This document shows positions 27,666 to 38,599 of a stretch of DNA of 64,000 bases, piece by piece. Source of the stretch: Anastrepha obliqua (taxonomy: Eukaryota > Arthropoda > Insecta > Diptera > Tephritidae). The stretch spans positions 22,343,792 to 22,407,791 of the forward strand of contig NC_072892.1 in NCBI RefSeq assembly GCF_027943255.1. The letters are read 5' to 3'. Each line of letters opens with the position of its first letter. The first letter of the stretch is position 1. The notes beneath the pieces are model-generated. The model was not told the origin of the DNA. It saw only the letters and a list, made by a program, of their open reading frames with translations, and made no database searches. Made by a program: the position numbers and the translations under genes.

Positions 27666-28024
27666 TTAATTATGTGAGCAAAATTATATGTATATTCGGG
27701 GAAAAATTTTGAACGGGGCTTATAGAGTCGTTGAATGAAATGGAATATTTCACTCCCTCGACAATCGGTTTTACGTTACGGGAAGTTGTGGATTTATATG
27801 CAACCAATCGACGAATTGCGCTTCACCAGTGTTCGCCAGACCATGTTTCATATTGGCACGCCAACAACAATAAATGCTTCTTCAAATGTAGATTTCTTAA
27901 CTTTTGGAATAAATAGTTTGAATACATGGCCGAAATTATATTTCCCTGCTTATAATTTTGCCCAAGCAGCGGAAACAAATGTGGGCAAGCTGCTGAAATG
28001 AATGCTCTTGGTCTGATATATCTT

Positions 28025-28120
28025 GGATCTGATGTTGTTGTAGCAGCGAAAATATTCCCCAAACATTTTCGGGGAGTACTGCTGTAGTTACCGACTGTCG
28101 GGGGAACGATCTTGGATCTG
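28025..28120 (+). repeat. second copy of the GTTGTTGT/CCCC-palindrome repeat
   Basis: GATGTTGTTGTAGCAGCGAA is followed by ATTCCCCAAACATTTTCGGG and CCGACTGTCGGGGGAACGA. It is related to the piece at 27240-27370 but diverged. Confidence 0.45.
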
Positions 28121-28430
28121 ATAATCTACATCCGTGTACTCAGGCAGTATTAAAAAATTTTGTGATTTCATTTATTGATTTATTCAAAGTATTATTGAAT
28201 GGTTAATAAGAAAGGCATGTTTTTGAAACAATACATTTTTATTTCAAACAAGATTACATTTTCACTTGAATATAAAGTGTTATGCTTACATTTGCCGATT
28301 GCAATTTAGTGTTTATGGATACAAAATATAACTCGCATATTTCATGCGAGTTCGGCTGTTGAACTGGATAGTGTACGGTAGTACTTTGTCGGTGTTGCTA
28401 TGAATTATTATAGTTCATTGATGGTTGATC
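28121..28430 (-). other. 3' UTR of the SARNP-like gene
   Basis: Lies after the minus-strand stop at 28431. A minus-strand AATAAA (TTTATT at 28238-28243) is a good polyadenylation signal. Confidence 0.5.
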
Positions 28431-29563
28431 TTAATTGCCGACAGCTGTAGTTTGTGGAGTTGGTGGTGTGACTATTGGTGCGGGTTCTTTTTTTCCGTCG
28501 GCTCCTTCCATACTTTCGCTGGTCGCCTCCAGAGCAACTTTCTTGCCACCTGCCGATGTCGTGTTTTTAAAACGTTCTAAACGAGCTCGCGCCTTCTCTG
28601 CCCATACGTCATTTGTTTTTGCGGATCCAGCGACAGCACCAGCGGTAGCTGCACTCCCCGCTCCAAAACGTTCTTTTCGTTTCTGCAACTTTTCGGCCGC
28701 ATCGATTTGAGCCATTTTTGAAGATACCACACAACCAAAGCGTTCCGCTCGTTTCTTAAGCATCTCAATTTGTTTGGCATCATTTACAACGGGTCCTCCA
28801 GTGCCACTACTTACTTGTGTATTTCCTGTCAGTTTAGTTACTACTTTATCTGGTGCTGCGCTGGAGTTTGTGCCCAGACCGAATTTTTTGGCACGTAGTT
28901 CTAAACGCTCCATTTGACTCAACTCTACAACCTTTTTGCCATGCGCTGCTTCTTTGGCGTTCGTACCATTGTTTGTTTTGGCATTAGGTGGTTCTGTAGA
29001 ATTGAGGTCAGTTACTGTAATTGGATTACGTTCACTCATTTTCAACACTTTTTCCTTCGATGGTTCTGTATTCTCCTTTGATGTGGTTGAGACAGCAATA
29101 CCTTCCGGACCTGTCGTAGTGTTATCGCCGTCACTTGCTTTGCGCTTCAATATGATTTTTTTAGGATTAATTGGCGTATTTGCGGTCTCAGTGCTTGGCT
29201 TCTTTTCGTTTAAAGGCGAAGCTAGCTCGGAAGCTGTTGGAGTACTGGTTGGGCTTTTAAGCAGCTCGTTTTCATCTGCAGCGATCGGCGACTCCTCTTC
29301 ATCGGTCAATACAGCATCTTCATCAAGAAGTGCATCTTCATTCGTTATAGCTGAATCTTCCAATGAAATGTCACCATCAAGTAGCGCTGTCTGTAGGCGG
29401 TCTTGAAGTTCCGTTTTGTTGCCCGTAATAGCGAGGCCACGCAGCTTCAGCTCACGTTTCAAATCGGCTACCTGGTAAAAATAAAATCCATATTAAAAAA
29501 TACATTGCTTAAATATATGTTTACTGAACTTGCCTTCATTTTCGTGACGTCCGACTCAGGCAT
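28431..29563 (-). CDS. SAP-domain protein, SARNP/Tho1 (Hcc-1) orthologue
   Basis: Exon 1 is 29563-29534 (MPESDVTKMK) and exon 2 is 29471-28431. Together they give 356 aa. Joining them restores a complete SAP DNA/RNA-binding helix pair, ADLKRELKLRGLAITGNKTE (residues 12-31). The donor is AAG|GCAAGT, a GC-AG intron with otherwise perfect consensus, because no GT site keeps the frame. A long acidic, then Ser/Thr/Pro-rich linker follows. Four KRxERFG-type repeats lie at about 198-208 (LELRAKKFG), 249-256 (KKRAERFG), 273-280 (QKRKERFG) and 305-311 (RARLERF). In SARNP/Tho1 such repeats bind the RNA helicase UAP56/DDX39B in TREX-coupled mRNA export. Convergent with rump. I recall the Drosophila orthologue as CG8149. 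Confidence 0.92.
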
Positions 29564-30054
29564 GGTTCTGTGTATTATTAATTTTTATAAATATAAATCC
29601 GCGACTATAGCCTCCTATTTGTTTTTCCTTCAATCTCACAAATACATATAAGTATCATCGATTTGACAGTTTCCTCTTTAAGTACGTTCAGTGCAAGCGC
29701 AGCAGCGTAAGTTGCCGTTGTGTGAGGAATAAAAATGAACACATGAGTTAAGTTGTATGCTTATATATTTCTTAACATATTGTTATGTAGAGTACACACG
29801 CTCTAACTGTTGTACCAACACGTTGTACACTGAGTTGAACGGTCGTGTTGTAACGTTTGTCAATAATACAAAATTAACTTAAAATTGAATTTAAAAAATT
29901 GTATAATACATTAAGTAACTAATAAAAATTATATTAGCACCTTTAAAAACTTAAAATTAAATAAATAAATATGTAAATTATACTTAAGCGTAATATTAAG
30001 TTATATATATATATGTATATATTATATATATATATATATATGTATATAAAATAC
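29564..30054. other. upstream region of the SARNP-like gene, ending in AT simple repeat
   Basis: Contains the promoter of the minus-strand SARNP-like gene (not resolved). Near 30003-30050 there is a TATATATA/TATG simple repeat directly before the SINE head. Confidence 0.4.
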
Positions 30055-30215
30055 GGTGGCCGCCGTAGCCGAATGGCTTGGTGCGTGACTACCATTCGGA
30101 ATTCAGAGAGAACGTAGGTTCGAGTCTCGGTGAAGCACCAAAAAAAAAACGTTTTTTTCTAATAGCGGCCCCTTGGCAGGCAATGGGAAACCTCCGAATG
30201 TATTTCTGCTATATA
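30055..30215 (+). repeat. tRNA-derived SINE, copy 3 (5' half)
   Basis: Head GGCCGCCGTAGCCGAATGGC with A box, then the B box GTAGGTTCGAGTCTCGGTG at 30115-30133. Next come a poly(A) stretch and the AATAGCGGCCCCTTGGCAGG body segment. It stops near 30215, where simple TATG sequence begins, and is followed by an inverted second copy. Confidence 0.85.
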
Positions 30216-30224
30216 TGTATGTAT

Positions 30225-30402
30225 ATATATGATGCGTACACCCTTTCTGGGTGTTTGGTCGAGCTCCTCCTCTTATTTGTGGCGTGCGTCTTGATGTTGT
30301 TCCATAATGATGTTTCAAACAGACTTCGAACGGCAGATATTTTTTATGGAGGAGTTTTTTCATGGCAGAAATACCCTCGGAGGTTTGCCATTGCCTGCCG
30401 AT
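30225..30402 (-). repeat. tRNA-derived SINE, inverted 3' half next to copy 3
   Basis: In minus orientation: CGGCAGGCAATGGCAAACCT, GTATTTCTGCCATGAAAAAA, GAACAACATCAAGACGCACG and CACCCAGAAAGGGTGTACGC. With copy 3 it makes a head-to-tail inverted pair joined by TATATA sequence. Confidence 0.75.
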
Positions 30403-31170
30403 ATATATACATATATATTTCTCCTTTTAGTTACCTTTTGCTATTTACTTTCGTTCGCTGACTATATTTCTATTTACTTACCGATATTCACTCTAACTTT
30501 CCAGTTACTGTTCTTTCGTTGTCGCTATTTTTCTAATCCTTGTTTCAAGTACTAGTATAAGGATAGAAAATAATAAAAATAAGCACTTTAATTGTTACAT
30601 CGGACGAGTTCGGTTTTAATTCTTTTAATTTCATTCCGGGCAATATTCGTGTATATTTCGCCTCTCTCAAGTTAAAGTTTTTGTTACTTAGTATCGTAGT
30701 AATTTAGAAAGGATAATGGATAGTCCTTCAAAGAATACATAAACAAACAAAGAAAAAGGTTACACAGGGTTAAGTTCGCCCTTGGGGAAATCGACCCAAA
30801 TCAGGTACTATTTTTTTTTTGTTTTAGCCGAGGTACATCCCCGTTTGTCTGGCAGCCGGACTACAAACACGCGACTGCAATCAAAGGATACACACGGTCA
30901 GATACAGCCAGAAATACACAGTGGCGCAGGTAGAAACACATGGTTGTTGGCAAGCAAGCAAGGCGGTCAGTTAGACTTAGTTGTTGGCAAGTAACCATCG
31001 AGAGCAAGCAGAGGAATTATTGAGAAACGTTATTTGGGTAAAAACGTAACAATTATTCAGCGTGTAGAAGTAGACGATGAAGTGCTGAAAATAATTCAAA
31101 CAAGTTGTGTTGAGACTTTTATTTAATAATCCAGTGATCGAAACCAGAGGAGTAATAGAGACGTTATTTG
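30403..31170. other. unclassified DNA, possible LTR-type remnant
   Basis: No coding homology. Between 30790 and 31170 the DNA is less AT-rich (CAAGCAAGCAAGGCGGTCAG etc.), and the phrase GAAACGTTATTTGGGTAAAA near 31024 recurs in part near 31161. It could be a retroelement leader. Not enough to classify. Confidence 0.3.
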
Positions 31171-31175
31171 GGTAA

Positions 31176-31408
31176 AAAGAGGTTGTCTGTGAAGTCGGTT
31201 TACTGACGATAGTTTAACGTGATAACGTCTTAAGAAAATACTGATTGAATGGTTGCATTTTTCAAAAGAAAATTTTAATTTTATTTGTGTGGTAGATATT
31301 TTGTATGGATATAGAGAATGAGTTAACATTAACATAACATAATATACTTTAACATAACATAACATAACATAACATAACATAACATAACATAACATAACAT
31401 AACAAATT
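31176..31408 (+). repeat. module A of the composite repeat, broken
   Basis: Starts AGAGGTTGTCTGTGAAGTCG, then TTTAACGTGATAACGTCTTA. It runs into (ATAAC)n at 31331-31403 and is cut by the RTE-tail-like element. Confidence 0.8.
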
Positions 31409-31914
31409 ACCCCGTATTAAAGCACTTATCAACAGCTTCCATTTGATACCCATATTGTACATACACATCCGAAGGTTACCCGGGTCCACGTTTTGACCTA
31501 TATCTCGAGATCCTAGTCACGGAGCGGATGGAAATTCTCTGAACTAAAGCATTCACCAACAGCTTCCATTTGATACCCATATTGTACATACACATCCGAA
31601 GGTTACCCGGGTCCACGTTTTGACCTATATCTCGAGATCCTAGTCACGGAGCGGATGGAAATACTCTGAACTAAAACATTCACCAACAGCTTTCATTTGA
31701 TACCCATATTGTACATACACATCCGAAGGTTACCCGGGTCCACGTTTTGACCTATATCTCGAGCCCTATTTCCAAAATAAAATATAATCCATGTTACTCG
31801 TGATGTAGCTTTCGAATGGTGAAAGAATTTTTAAAATCGGTCCAGTAGTTTTTGAGCCTATTCATTACAACCAAACAAACAAAGTTTTCCTCTTTATAAT
31901 ATTAGTATAGATAT
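31409..31914 (+). repeat. RTE-tail-like element with 127-bp tandem repeats
   Basis: Three tandem copies (third truncated) of a 127-bp unit start at 31431, 31558 and 31685. The unit includes AACAGCTTCCATTTGATACC, ACATCCGAAGGTTACCCGGG and CCTATATCTCGAG. The tail follows: TCGGTCCAGTAGTTTTTGAG, ACAAACAAAGTTTTCCTCTT and TATAATATTAGTATAGAT. The same tail ends the element at 44534-45989. Confidence 0.75.
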
Positions 31915-32368
31915 GGTAAATATTACCATACATTTTTTCCTTCATATATAATAAAAAAATAATAATAATAACATTAAAACAACAGGTATTATTAACAAAC
32001 TTGGTTTTATTTTAAATTCTTCAAGTAAATCAAATTAATAATAATCAATAAGAAGGCATATGCCAATACAAATACGTGAATTTATATATGTACATATGCG
32101 CATATACATACATATATACGCTCACTTAAGTAGGGGAGAGCAAGATGTCGAACGTTGCCGTTCGTTTGCTTTGTTTGCTTTGTCGTTCCTTCCGCGCTTT
32201 CGCTTGCAGTTCATTCAATGCAATGAGCAAGGTAACTACATATGAGCAAGGTAACACTAAAGAGCAAGGTAACACTAAAGAGCAAGGTAACACTAATGTG
32301 CAAGGTAACGACACATTTTTTCGTGCGTGCAGCCTGTTAAATCGAATTATAAGACGTTATCACGTCAA
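31915..32368 (+). repeat. module B of the composite repeat
   Basis: Starts GGTAAATATTACCATACATT and continues with ATTAAAACAACAGGTATTAT. It carries GAGAGCAAGATGTCGAACGT and four to five GAGCAAGGTAACactaa units (32224-32310). The terminal block has TTCGTGCGTGCAGCCTGTTA and AAGACGTTATCACGTCAAAA. It is followed without a gap by a new module A. Confidence 0.8.
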
Positions 32369-32520
32369 AAGAGGTTGTCTGTAAAGTCGTTTTACTGACG
32401 ATAGTTTAACGTGACAACGTCATAAGAAAATATTGATGGAATGGTTGTAATTTTCAAAACAAAATTTTAATTTTATTTGTTTGATAGATATTTTGTATGG
32501 ATATAGAGGAGGAGGTAAAT
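32369..32520 (+). repeat. module A, second copy, truncated
   Basis: Begins AGAGGTTGTCTGTAAAGTCG directly at the end of module B and ends GATATAGAGGAGGAGG, before reaching the ATAAC run. This A-B-A junction suggests unequal exchange or nested insertion. Confidence 0.75.
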
Positions 32521-32765
32521 GGAATTGCAATGGAATAGGTCAAGTTACATTTACACAAAGGTGGAAAATGACGAAACATTTATCAAATTCATGAAAGATA
32601 TCTTCAATTTCGATTGTGCATCAGGCGTTAATAAGTCAACAACACTAAGAGGCACCATCATCGATTTGCCTTTTTCAAGACACTTTACACTCGAAACACT
32701 CCCTTTCTTTTCCTACTTTTTCTCTCATCGTCCTATTCTCAACAGAGAAATGGTTCATTACCATG

Positions 32766-32945
32766 CACACAGGAAGAAGGCATATGCAAATACAAGTATG
32801 TGAATTTATATACAAATGCGCATATACATACATATATATGCTCACTTAAGTAGGAGAGAGCAAGATGTCGAACGTTGCCGAACGCGGGGGCCGATTGTGC
32901 TCTTTGTCGTTCGTTCCGCGCTCTCGCTTGCAGTTCAAGCACATT
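32766..32945 (+). repeat. module B, partial copy
   Basis: Runs from AGGAAGAAGGCATATGCAAA to TCTCGCTTGCAGTTCAAGCA. It lacks the minisatellite and the terminal block. The 32521-32765 stretch before it has no recognised content. Confidence 0.7.
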
Positions 32946-33113
32946 AGCTTACATTTGCTTGCGTACGGAATAGATTCGTATATTTGATATGTCCATATGA
33001 TTTGTATGCATCTTTACATATAGATTTGTTCTTTTTGAAAATTGCGCGAAATTATATATGTATATGCATGTTTATATACATATATTAGTATACAACATAT
33101 CTTATAAGGTATA

Positions 33114-34488
33114 TGGTAAATATTACCACACATTTTTTTCTTCATATAAAATAAAAAAATTAATAATAATAACATTAAAACAACAGGTATCATTAACAAA
33201 CTTGGTTTTATTTTAAATTCTTCAAGTAAATCAAATTAATAATAATCAATAAGAAGGCATATGCAAATACAAATACGTGAATTTATATATGTAAAGGGTG
33301 TTTTGTTTAGAGGTTAGGTTTTCAAGATGAAATAAAACGTATATAATTTAATGTTATGGCCAAGAATTTAGCTTTATTATACAGATAAGGGTTTGCCATT
33401 ATGTTTTAAAAATGATTTCGGGCAAGTGGCCGCCGCGGCTGGCTCGAATAAATTCCAGCCGAGAGGCCCAATTTTCGACCACTTTTTGCAGCAATTGGGG
33501 CCGTATGTCAGCAATAACGCGCCAAATATTCTCTTCCAAGACGTCAATCGTCTCGGGCTTATCTGCGTAGACAAGCGACTTCACATAGCCCCACAAGAAA
33601 TAGTCCAGCGGTGTTATATCGCACGATCTTGGAGGCCACGCCACAGGTCCACGGCGCGAGATAATGCGCTCACCAAAAGTTTCCTTCAATAAATCGATTG
33701 TTGCGTTGGCTGTATGGCATGTAGCGCCGTCTTGTTGGAACCAAAGGTCGTCCACATCAACATCGTCCAATTCAGGCACGAAAAAGTCATTAATCATTTC
33801 TCTATAGCGCTCTCCATTGACTGTAACATTATGGCCGGCTTCATTTTTAAAGAAATATGGACCAATGATTCCCTCTGCCCATAGAGCACACCAAACAGTG
33901 ACTTTTTGAGGATGTAACGGCGTCTCAGCAATGGCTTGTGGATTATGTTCACTCCAAATGCGACAATTTTGCTTATTGACATATCCATTCAACCAAAAGT
34001 GAGCTTCATCGCTGAACAAAATTTTCTTCGATGCGTCGCGCGAACCGAACCATTATTTTCGTAATAAATTTGCACGATTTGCAAGCGTTGTCCAGGTGTA
34101 AGTCTATTCATTATGAAATGGCAAACCAAACTGAGCATAAATCAAGTGACAGCTGTCAAAAAGACCATCTACGAAAAAAGTAGTGCCAACTTGAAAATCT
34201 AACCTCTAAAAAAACACCCTTTACATATGCGCATATACATACATATATACGCTCACTTAAGTAGGAGAGAGCAAGATGTCGAACGTTGCCGTTCGTTTGC
34301 TTTGTTTGCTTTGTCGTTCGTTCCGCGCTTTCGCTTGCAGTTCATGCAAGGTAACGACAATGAGCAAAGTAACGACAAATGAGCAAGGTAACAACAAATG
34401 AGCAAGGTAACGACAAATGAGCAAGGTAACGACACATTTTTTCGTGCGTGCAGCCGGCTAAATCGAATTATAAGACGTTATCACGTCA
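33114..34488 (+). repeat. module B, complete copy split by a mariner-family element
   Basis: Left part 33114-33293 (GGTAAATATTACCACACATT ... GTGAATTTATATATGTA) and right part 34222-34488 (TACATATGCGCATATACATA ... ACGTTATCACGTCAAAA). Comparison with uninterrupted copies shows the insertion went into ...ATATATGTACATATGCG... at a TA. The right part has four GAGCAAGGTAACgacaaat units. Confidence 0.85.
33294..34221 (-). mobile_element. mariner-superfamily element with 5'-deleted transposase
   Basis: TA-flanked, 928 bp, with near-perfect ends AAGGGTGTTTTgtTTAGAGG and TTAGGTTTTCAAG, and their inverse on the right. On the minus strand an uninterrupted frame of about 206 codons (34019-33399) holds FSDEAHFWLNGYVNKQNCRIW (first Asp) and VWCALWAEGIIGPYFF. 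It also holds WFQQDGATCHTANAT (second Asp) and RSCDITPLDYFLWGYVK (third acidic position), then an intact C-terminus. The N-terminal DNA-binding part is deleted, with only a short remnant of the start region near 34080-34110. It is non-autonomous but young-looking. Confidence 0.88.
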
Positions 34489-36685
34489 AAAAAAATTTTT
34501 ATTTTGAGATTCGTGCAAGAACGAAAATTTCGTGTAAAACAATTGATTAGTGAACCGTGTTATTTCAAAATCGTGTAAAAGGAGAGTTGGGTATACCTAT
34601 GTATACAATAAATGTTCGACATTGGCTTACGCCGTCTGTTGGTGTATCACAGTTAGGTAGAATCTTGCCATTCTTCACAATTTCAATTCTATAATGAGTA
34701 ATTCTCTATATTTATAGGTATATTTAATGTAAAACACGAGTTTCTCCCAGCACTCATTGGCATTAGATAATTTATAAATAATAATAAAAAGCAAATAAAT
34801 TAATTAAGTATGATCAATAAATTTTTTTTCTCTTATAAAAATGAATGTCTTTGAGAGCCTATTTCCTCATGCAAAATTTTTTAAAAGAATATTTTTACGT
34901 TTGTTGACATTTAGCCATAGCTTCTTGGCTTAAAAATAAAGAAACAACACTGGCTTCTTTTAAGCCAGGTTTGGTGAGAAACGACAGACTGCTTTGTGGC
35001 CAAATACCAAGGTGGCCGCAACGGAAATTGGGTGAGCGCAGTCGCAACCAACCTTCGAGTGTAAGCGCACGTACTCAAACGGCAAAGGAACATCTTAACG
35101 CGCCCGCAAGCGCAATTGGAAAAGCGGATAAACTCACATGCACACACATGCATACACCGTAGATAATATGTTCTTAAATACATATGTTTGTATATGTATG
35201 TTTCGTTTAGTACATCCATAGGGAAAATATGACATGAAAATATGAAGTGAAGTGATAAGTGTATACGAGTACTGTGAGACTTTCACTGAGTCAGAGTATG
35301 CAGCAAACAAATTTAAATCAAAGTGTAGGAAAAACAAATTAAACAAAAAAAAAAAAAACAAAAAAAAGCAGAAGAAACGCATTAATGAAACTTAATATAT
35401 GTGAGAACGGAACGAAATTGATTTCTTGACATAGTGCAACAGAAACCTGCAGCAACAACTAAGTTAACCAAAGCGCAATAGCGCTAACACCAAAGTCATT
35501 CACAGCGTGGATTTTGTAGTTTTGCAACATTTTTGTTTTGAGAAAAAGATGAGAAAATCCTAACTTTTCTTTAAGGCAGAGTATATACATACATATATAA
35601 GTGTAAATATGCGCATATCTGTAATCGTAGGTTTTATCTGCATACGAGTATACGCAATATCTGAGTACATCTGTATATAGGCATCGAATAAGATCGGCAT
35701 CGAACATGAATTGAATACGCGAAAAAAGCTAAAAAAGCGAATGGTGGCGCTGAAAGAAAAGATCTCTGCGATTTAAATATGATACACGCATACATTCTCG
35801 TATATATGTATTTACAGCTTTGCCGGCGATGAAGCCGTTGCTCATTTGAGATGATTAAGAAATTGTGGTAAACTACAGTTAGCGGTGTCTACTACATTTC
35901 AACTAATTTCTAATGCTAATATACACGCATATGCACGTACATATGTATATGCGAGTATATATGTATAAGTGTGCTCACATTAATTAGAATTAACTTTACA
36001 TTCTCCGAGCCATTTCTTCATAATTGATTTATGCTTGAGAAATGTGGATAGGTGGGTTGACAAGCGAGTGCAGAGCAAACAATGACTAATAATACTCGTA
36101 CGTACTAACTTAGATTAAAAGTAGTTTTAGGAAAGGCGGTGGCGGCGGTGGCGATGTCAGTAATCAACTGCAATCAAATAATCGTATTGCATGCAACAAC
36201 CGGCCATAATCAGCGATCCACAATTGCCTTTGGAATGAAACAAGATTAAAATGCTTTGTTGAACAGGCCACGGCGATCATCAGCAGCAGTTATGTATGTT
36301 TGTTCATATGCAGCTCCATCAAGGAGCGATTAAGAACAGGTGTTTGCTGGCCTAACTAAACCACACCAGAGCAGTCGTTACATGCTGGCTGGCTAGTGGT
36401 TGTTTGGCTGGTTGCCTGGTTGTGAGGCGAGGGCTTTAGTGGCAATCGTCTCATGCGCTAATGAAATCGTACCACCAAAATCCAATTAATGTTTGTACAT
36501 GTGTGCATACAATGAACACAATTACTACCATACACGCAATGCTGGAATCTGCGAATTTTTGCCGCAATGGCGAAAAGGCTGAGTAGTAGCCAAACTTAGA
36601 TTTAGAGAAAAATGTGTAACTCATTGAGTACCGTTTGTGGACGATGCAACACTGCAAAAAGAATGAAGCGGAGCAAAGGAAAATA
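34489..36685. other. long stretch without recognised gene or transposon
   Basis: A mixed-composition region with (CATA)n-like islands, a GGCGGTGGCGGCGGTGGCG run at 36134-36152 and several GC-richer patches (34960-35150, 36290-36430). No coding homology. It could be intronic or regulatory DNA of a gene outside the window, which is inference only. Confidence 0.3.
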
Positions 36686-37958
36686 CAGGGTCCGCCACTC
36701 GATGTGTAACCAATTAAATAGGACATAAATTTAGTTGGGAAAATTACTTTTATTCAATTAAAAGTAAGAAATGTGTGAAAGTAATACAAAATTAAGAATC
36801 AATTTACTTTTACTCGATATGACCACCTTTTGCCTTGCCTATGCCTTGACTATGGCCTCCAGAAACGAATCGCAAACTCCTCTATTGTGACTTGCAGGTA
36901 TTTTGGCCCACTCGCGGGCAATGGCTTTTTTCAGCGCCTCGAGAATGGTGAATCTTTTAGTTCGTACCTTGCTCTCCAAAGTGGCTCAAGAAGAATAATC
37001 TATCGGATTCGCGTCTGGTGAATTTGAGAGTCATTGTGTGGATGTTATGAAGTTCCGAACGTTATTTTTTAACCATTCTTGGTTCACTCGAGGTTTGTGA
37101 GACGGTGCCGTGTCCTGTTGAAACGTCCATGGTCTGTCCATGGAAATGTTTATCTGCCCACGGTTTCAAAGCAGCCTGCAGAATACTTTTCCGATAAAAT
37201 TGCACATTTACCTTGACGCCAGGCTCGATGAAAACGATTGGAGAGCGCCCATCTGCGGTTACAGCGACCCAAACTATTACCTGTGGCGGATGCTGCCTCC
37301 TGGTGACCAATCGATAACTCAAATTCTCGTATGAACGGTCGGTCAAATAAGCCCTATCGTTTTGGGAGTTTACGAATTACTCAATTTGAAAAATCTTCTC
37401 GTCAGAAAACACAATCTTCGGAAATTGACCGCTTTCGGCTAAACGAAGCAACTCCTTCGCTCTCTCAAGTCTGACTTGTTGTTGCTTTGGTGTGAGTTCA
37501 TGCGCCTTTTGGATCTTGTGAGGCTTGACTTTGAGATCATTGTTCAGTATGCGGCGGATGCTACGGTCAGATATTTTCAATTCTTTCGCCATTTGATTGG
37601 CACCTCGGCGGGGATTTCGCTCTCGTCGCTTCTTCACTTTTTGAACCATTTCACGTGACGTTGCAGTCTTTTGATGACCATAATGGTGCGCTAAATAAAA
37701 ATTTTATTTACTTTAAGGTGCTCGAGCTCACGAATAATCGCTGGTTGTGATTTTCCAGCCAAATATAATGCAATCACACTATTCTGTTTGCAATCCATAA
37801 CTGATTTTCGCTTTTCTCGTTTACTCTCGACAAAATGCTTTCGCGCGCTTGTAATCAATGCTCTGGACTGTCACTTAGCCAATTAACAGGCAGCTGATGC
37901 CCGTACATCAGCTGTGCGAGCGGCCTGAAGTTGGTTACACTTCGAGTGCCGGACCCTG
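36686..37958 (-). mobile_element. full-length Tc1/mariner-superfamily element, transposase broken
   Basis: TA-flanked, 1273 bp, with inverted ends CAGGGTCCGcCACTCGAtGTGTAACCAA. The minus-strand transposase starts at or before 37649 (MVQKVKKRRERNPRRGANQM, an HTH with SDRSIRRILNNDL) and reaches FSDEKIFQIE, then a single in-frame stop. It continues VNSQNDRAYLTDRSYENLSY and PPQVIVWVAVTADGRSPIVF. The second catalytic block (QQDTAPSH) is in a shifted frame, and the C-terminal KAKGGHIE lies near 36820. At least one nonsense and one frameshift mutation inactivate it. Length and both ends are intact. Confidence 0.88.
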
Positions 37959-38061
37959 TAGATGAATAGGTCAATTTAAAAGTACATAAAGATAATTTCG
38001 TACCATTTTTACGTTGCGGCAGGTGTGTTTTGGTAGTAAAATAAGTAAGGATGCCGCGTAA

Positions 38062-38599
38062 AAATAAGTTCGTGCGGTTTTTTTTCGAAATTTGAATTTC
38101 GGATCATTCCCATGGCTTTTAAACGTTTGGAAATGGTTGATTGATCAACTCCCAAAGTTTTTGCAACCTTTTCTTGCGTTTGAGCCGGATCTTGATCGAG
38201 CAATTCCTCCAATTCGGTATCCATGAACTTTGGCGGCGCACCCTCGCGTTCTTCGTCTTCCAAGCCAAAATCACCACTTTTAAAGCGTGCAAACCACTTC
38301 TGGCACGTTCGCTCAGCTAGAGCATGCTCACCATAAACTTCCACCAAGATACGATGACTTTCGGCTGCTTTTTTCTTCATATTAAAGAATTCCCCGCAAA
38401 AACACATTATTTGGCACGAAATTCGACATTTTCAAGTGTGGTAAAAATATTGTTGTTTACGCTTCAAATAAAAAACTTATACTGACGTTTGTGCCTTACG
38501 ACAGTAGCTCTCCAATGAATGTTTGGAAATGTGGATCGATGGAATAATAATCAAGTTACGCCATCTGTTGTAAAACCGCACGAACTTATCCATAGACCA
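38062..38599 (-). mobile_element. mariner MITE with transposase N-terminus, copy 1
   Basis: The right end is GTCTATGGATAAGTTCGTGC on the minus strand (38599-38580). The left end shows the matching ATAAGTTCGTGCGGTTTT, but the outermost GTCTATG is lost. The minus-strand frame (38407-38009) gives a mauritiana-type mariner N-terminus: NMKKKAAESHRILVEVYGEH, CQKWFARFKSGDF, and a second HTH with TLGVDQSTISKRLKAMG. It then runs straight into the other terminal repeat. The whole catalytic domain is deleted. Confidence 0.82.

Noticed and set aside
28435..29406. Two plus-strand open frames (91 and 156 codons) opposite the SARNP-like exon.
   Set aside because: Antisense shadows. The minus-strand frame has the SAP domain and the RxERFG repeats.
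31331..31403. (ATAAC)n run considered as an independent microsatellite.
   Set aside because: It is an internal part of module A in every copy, so it is annotated with the repeat.
35134..35382. Open frame rich in Phe/Leu on the minus strand.
   Set aside because: Arises from A-rich simple sequence read in reverse. No motif and strongly biased composition.
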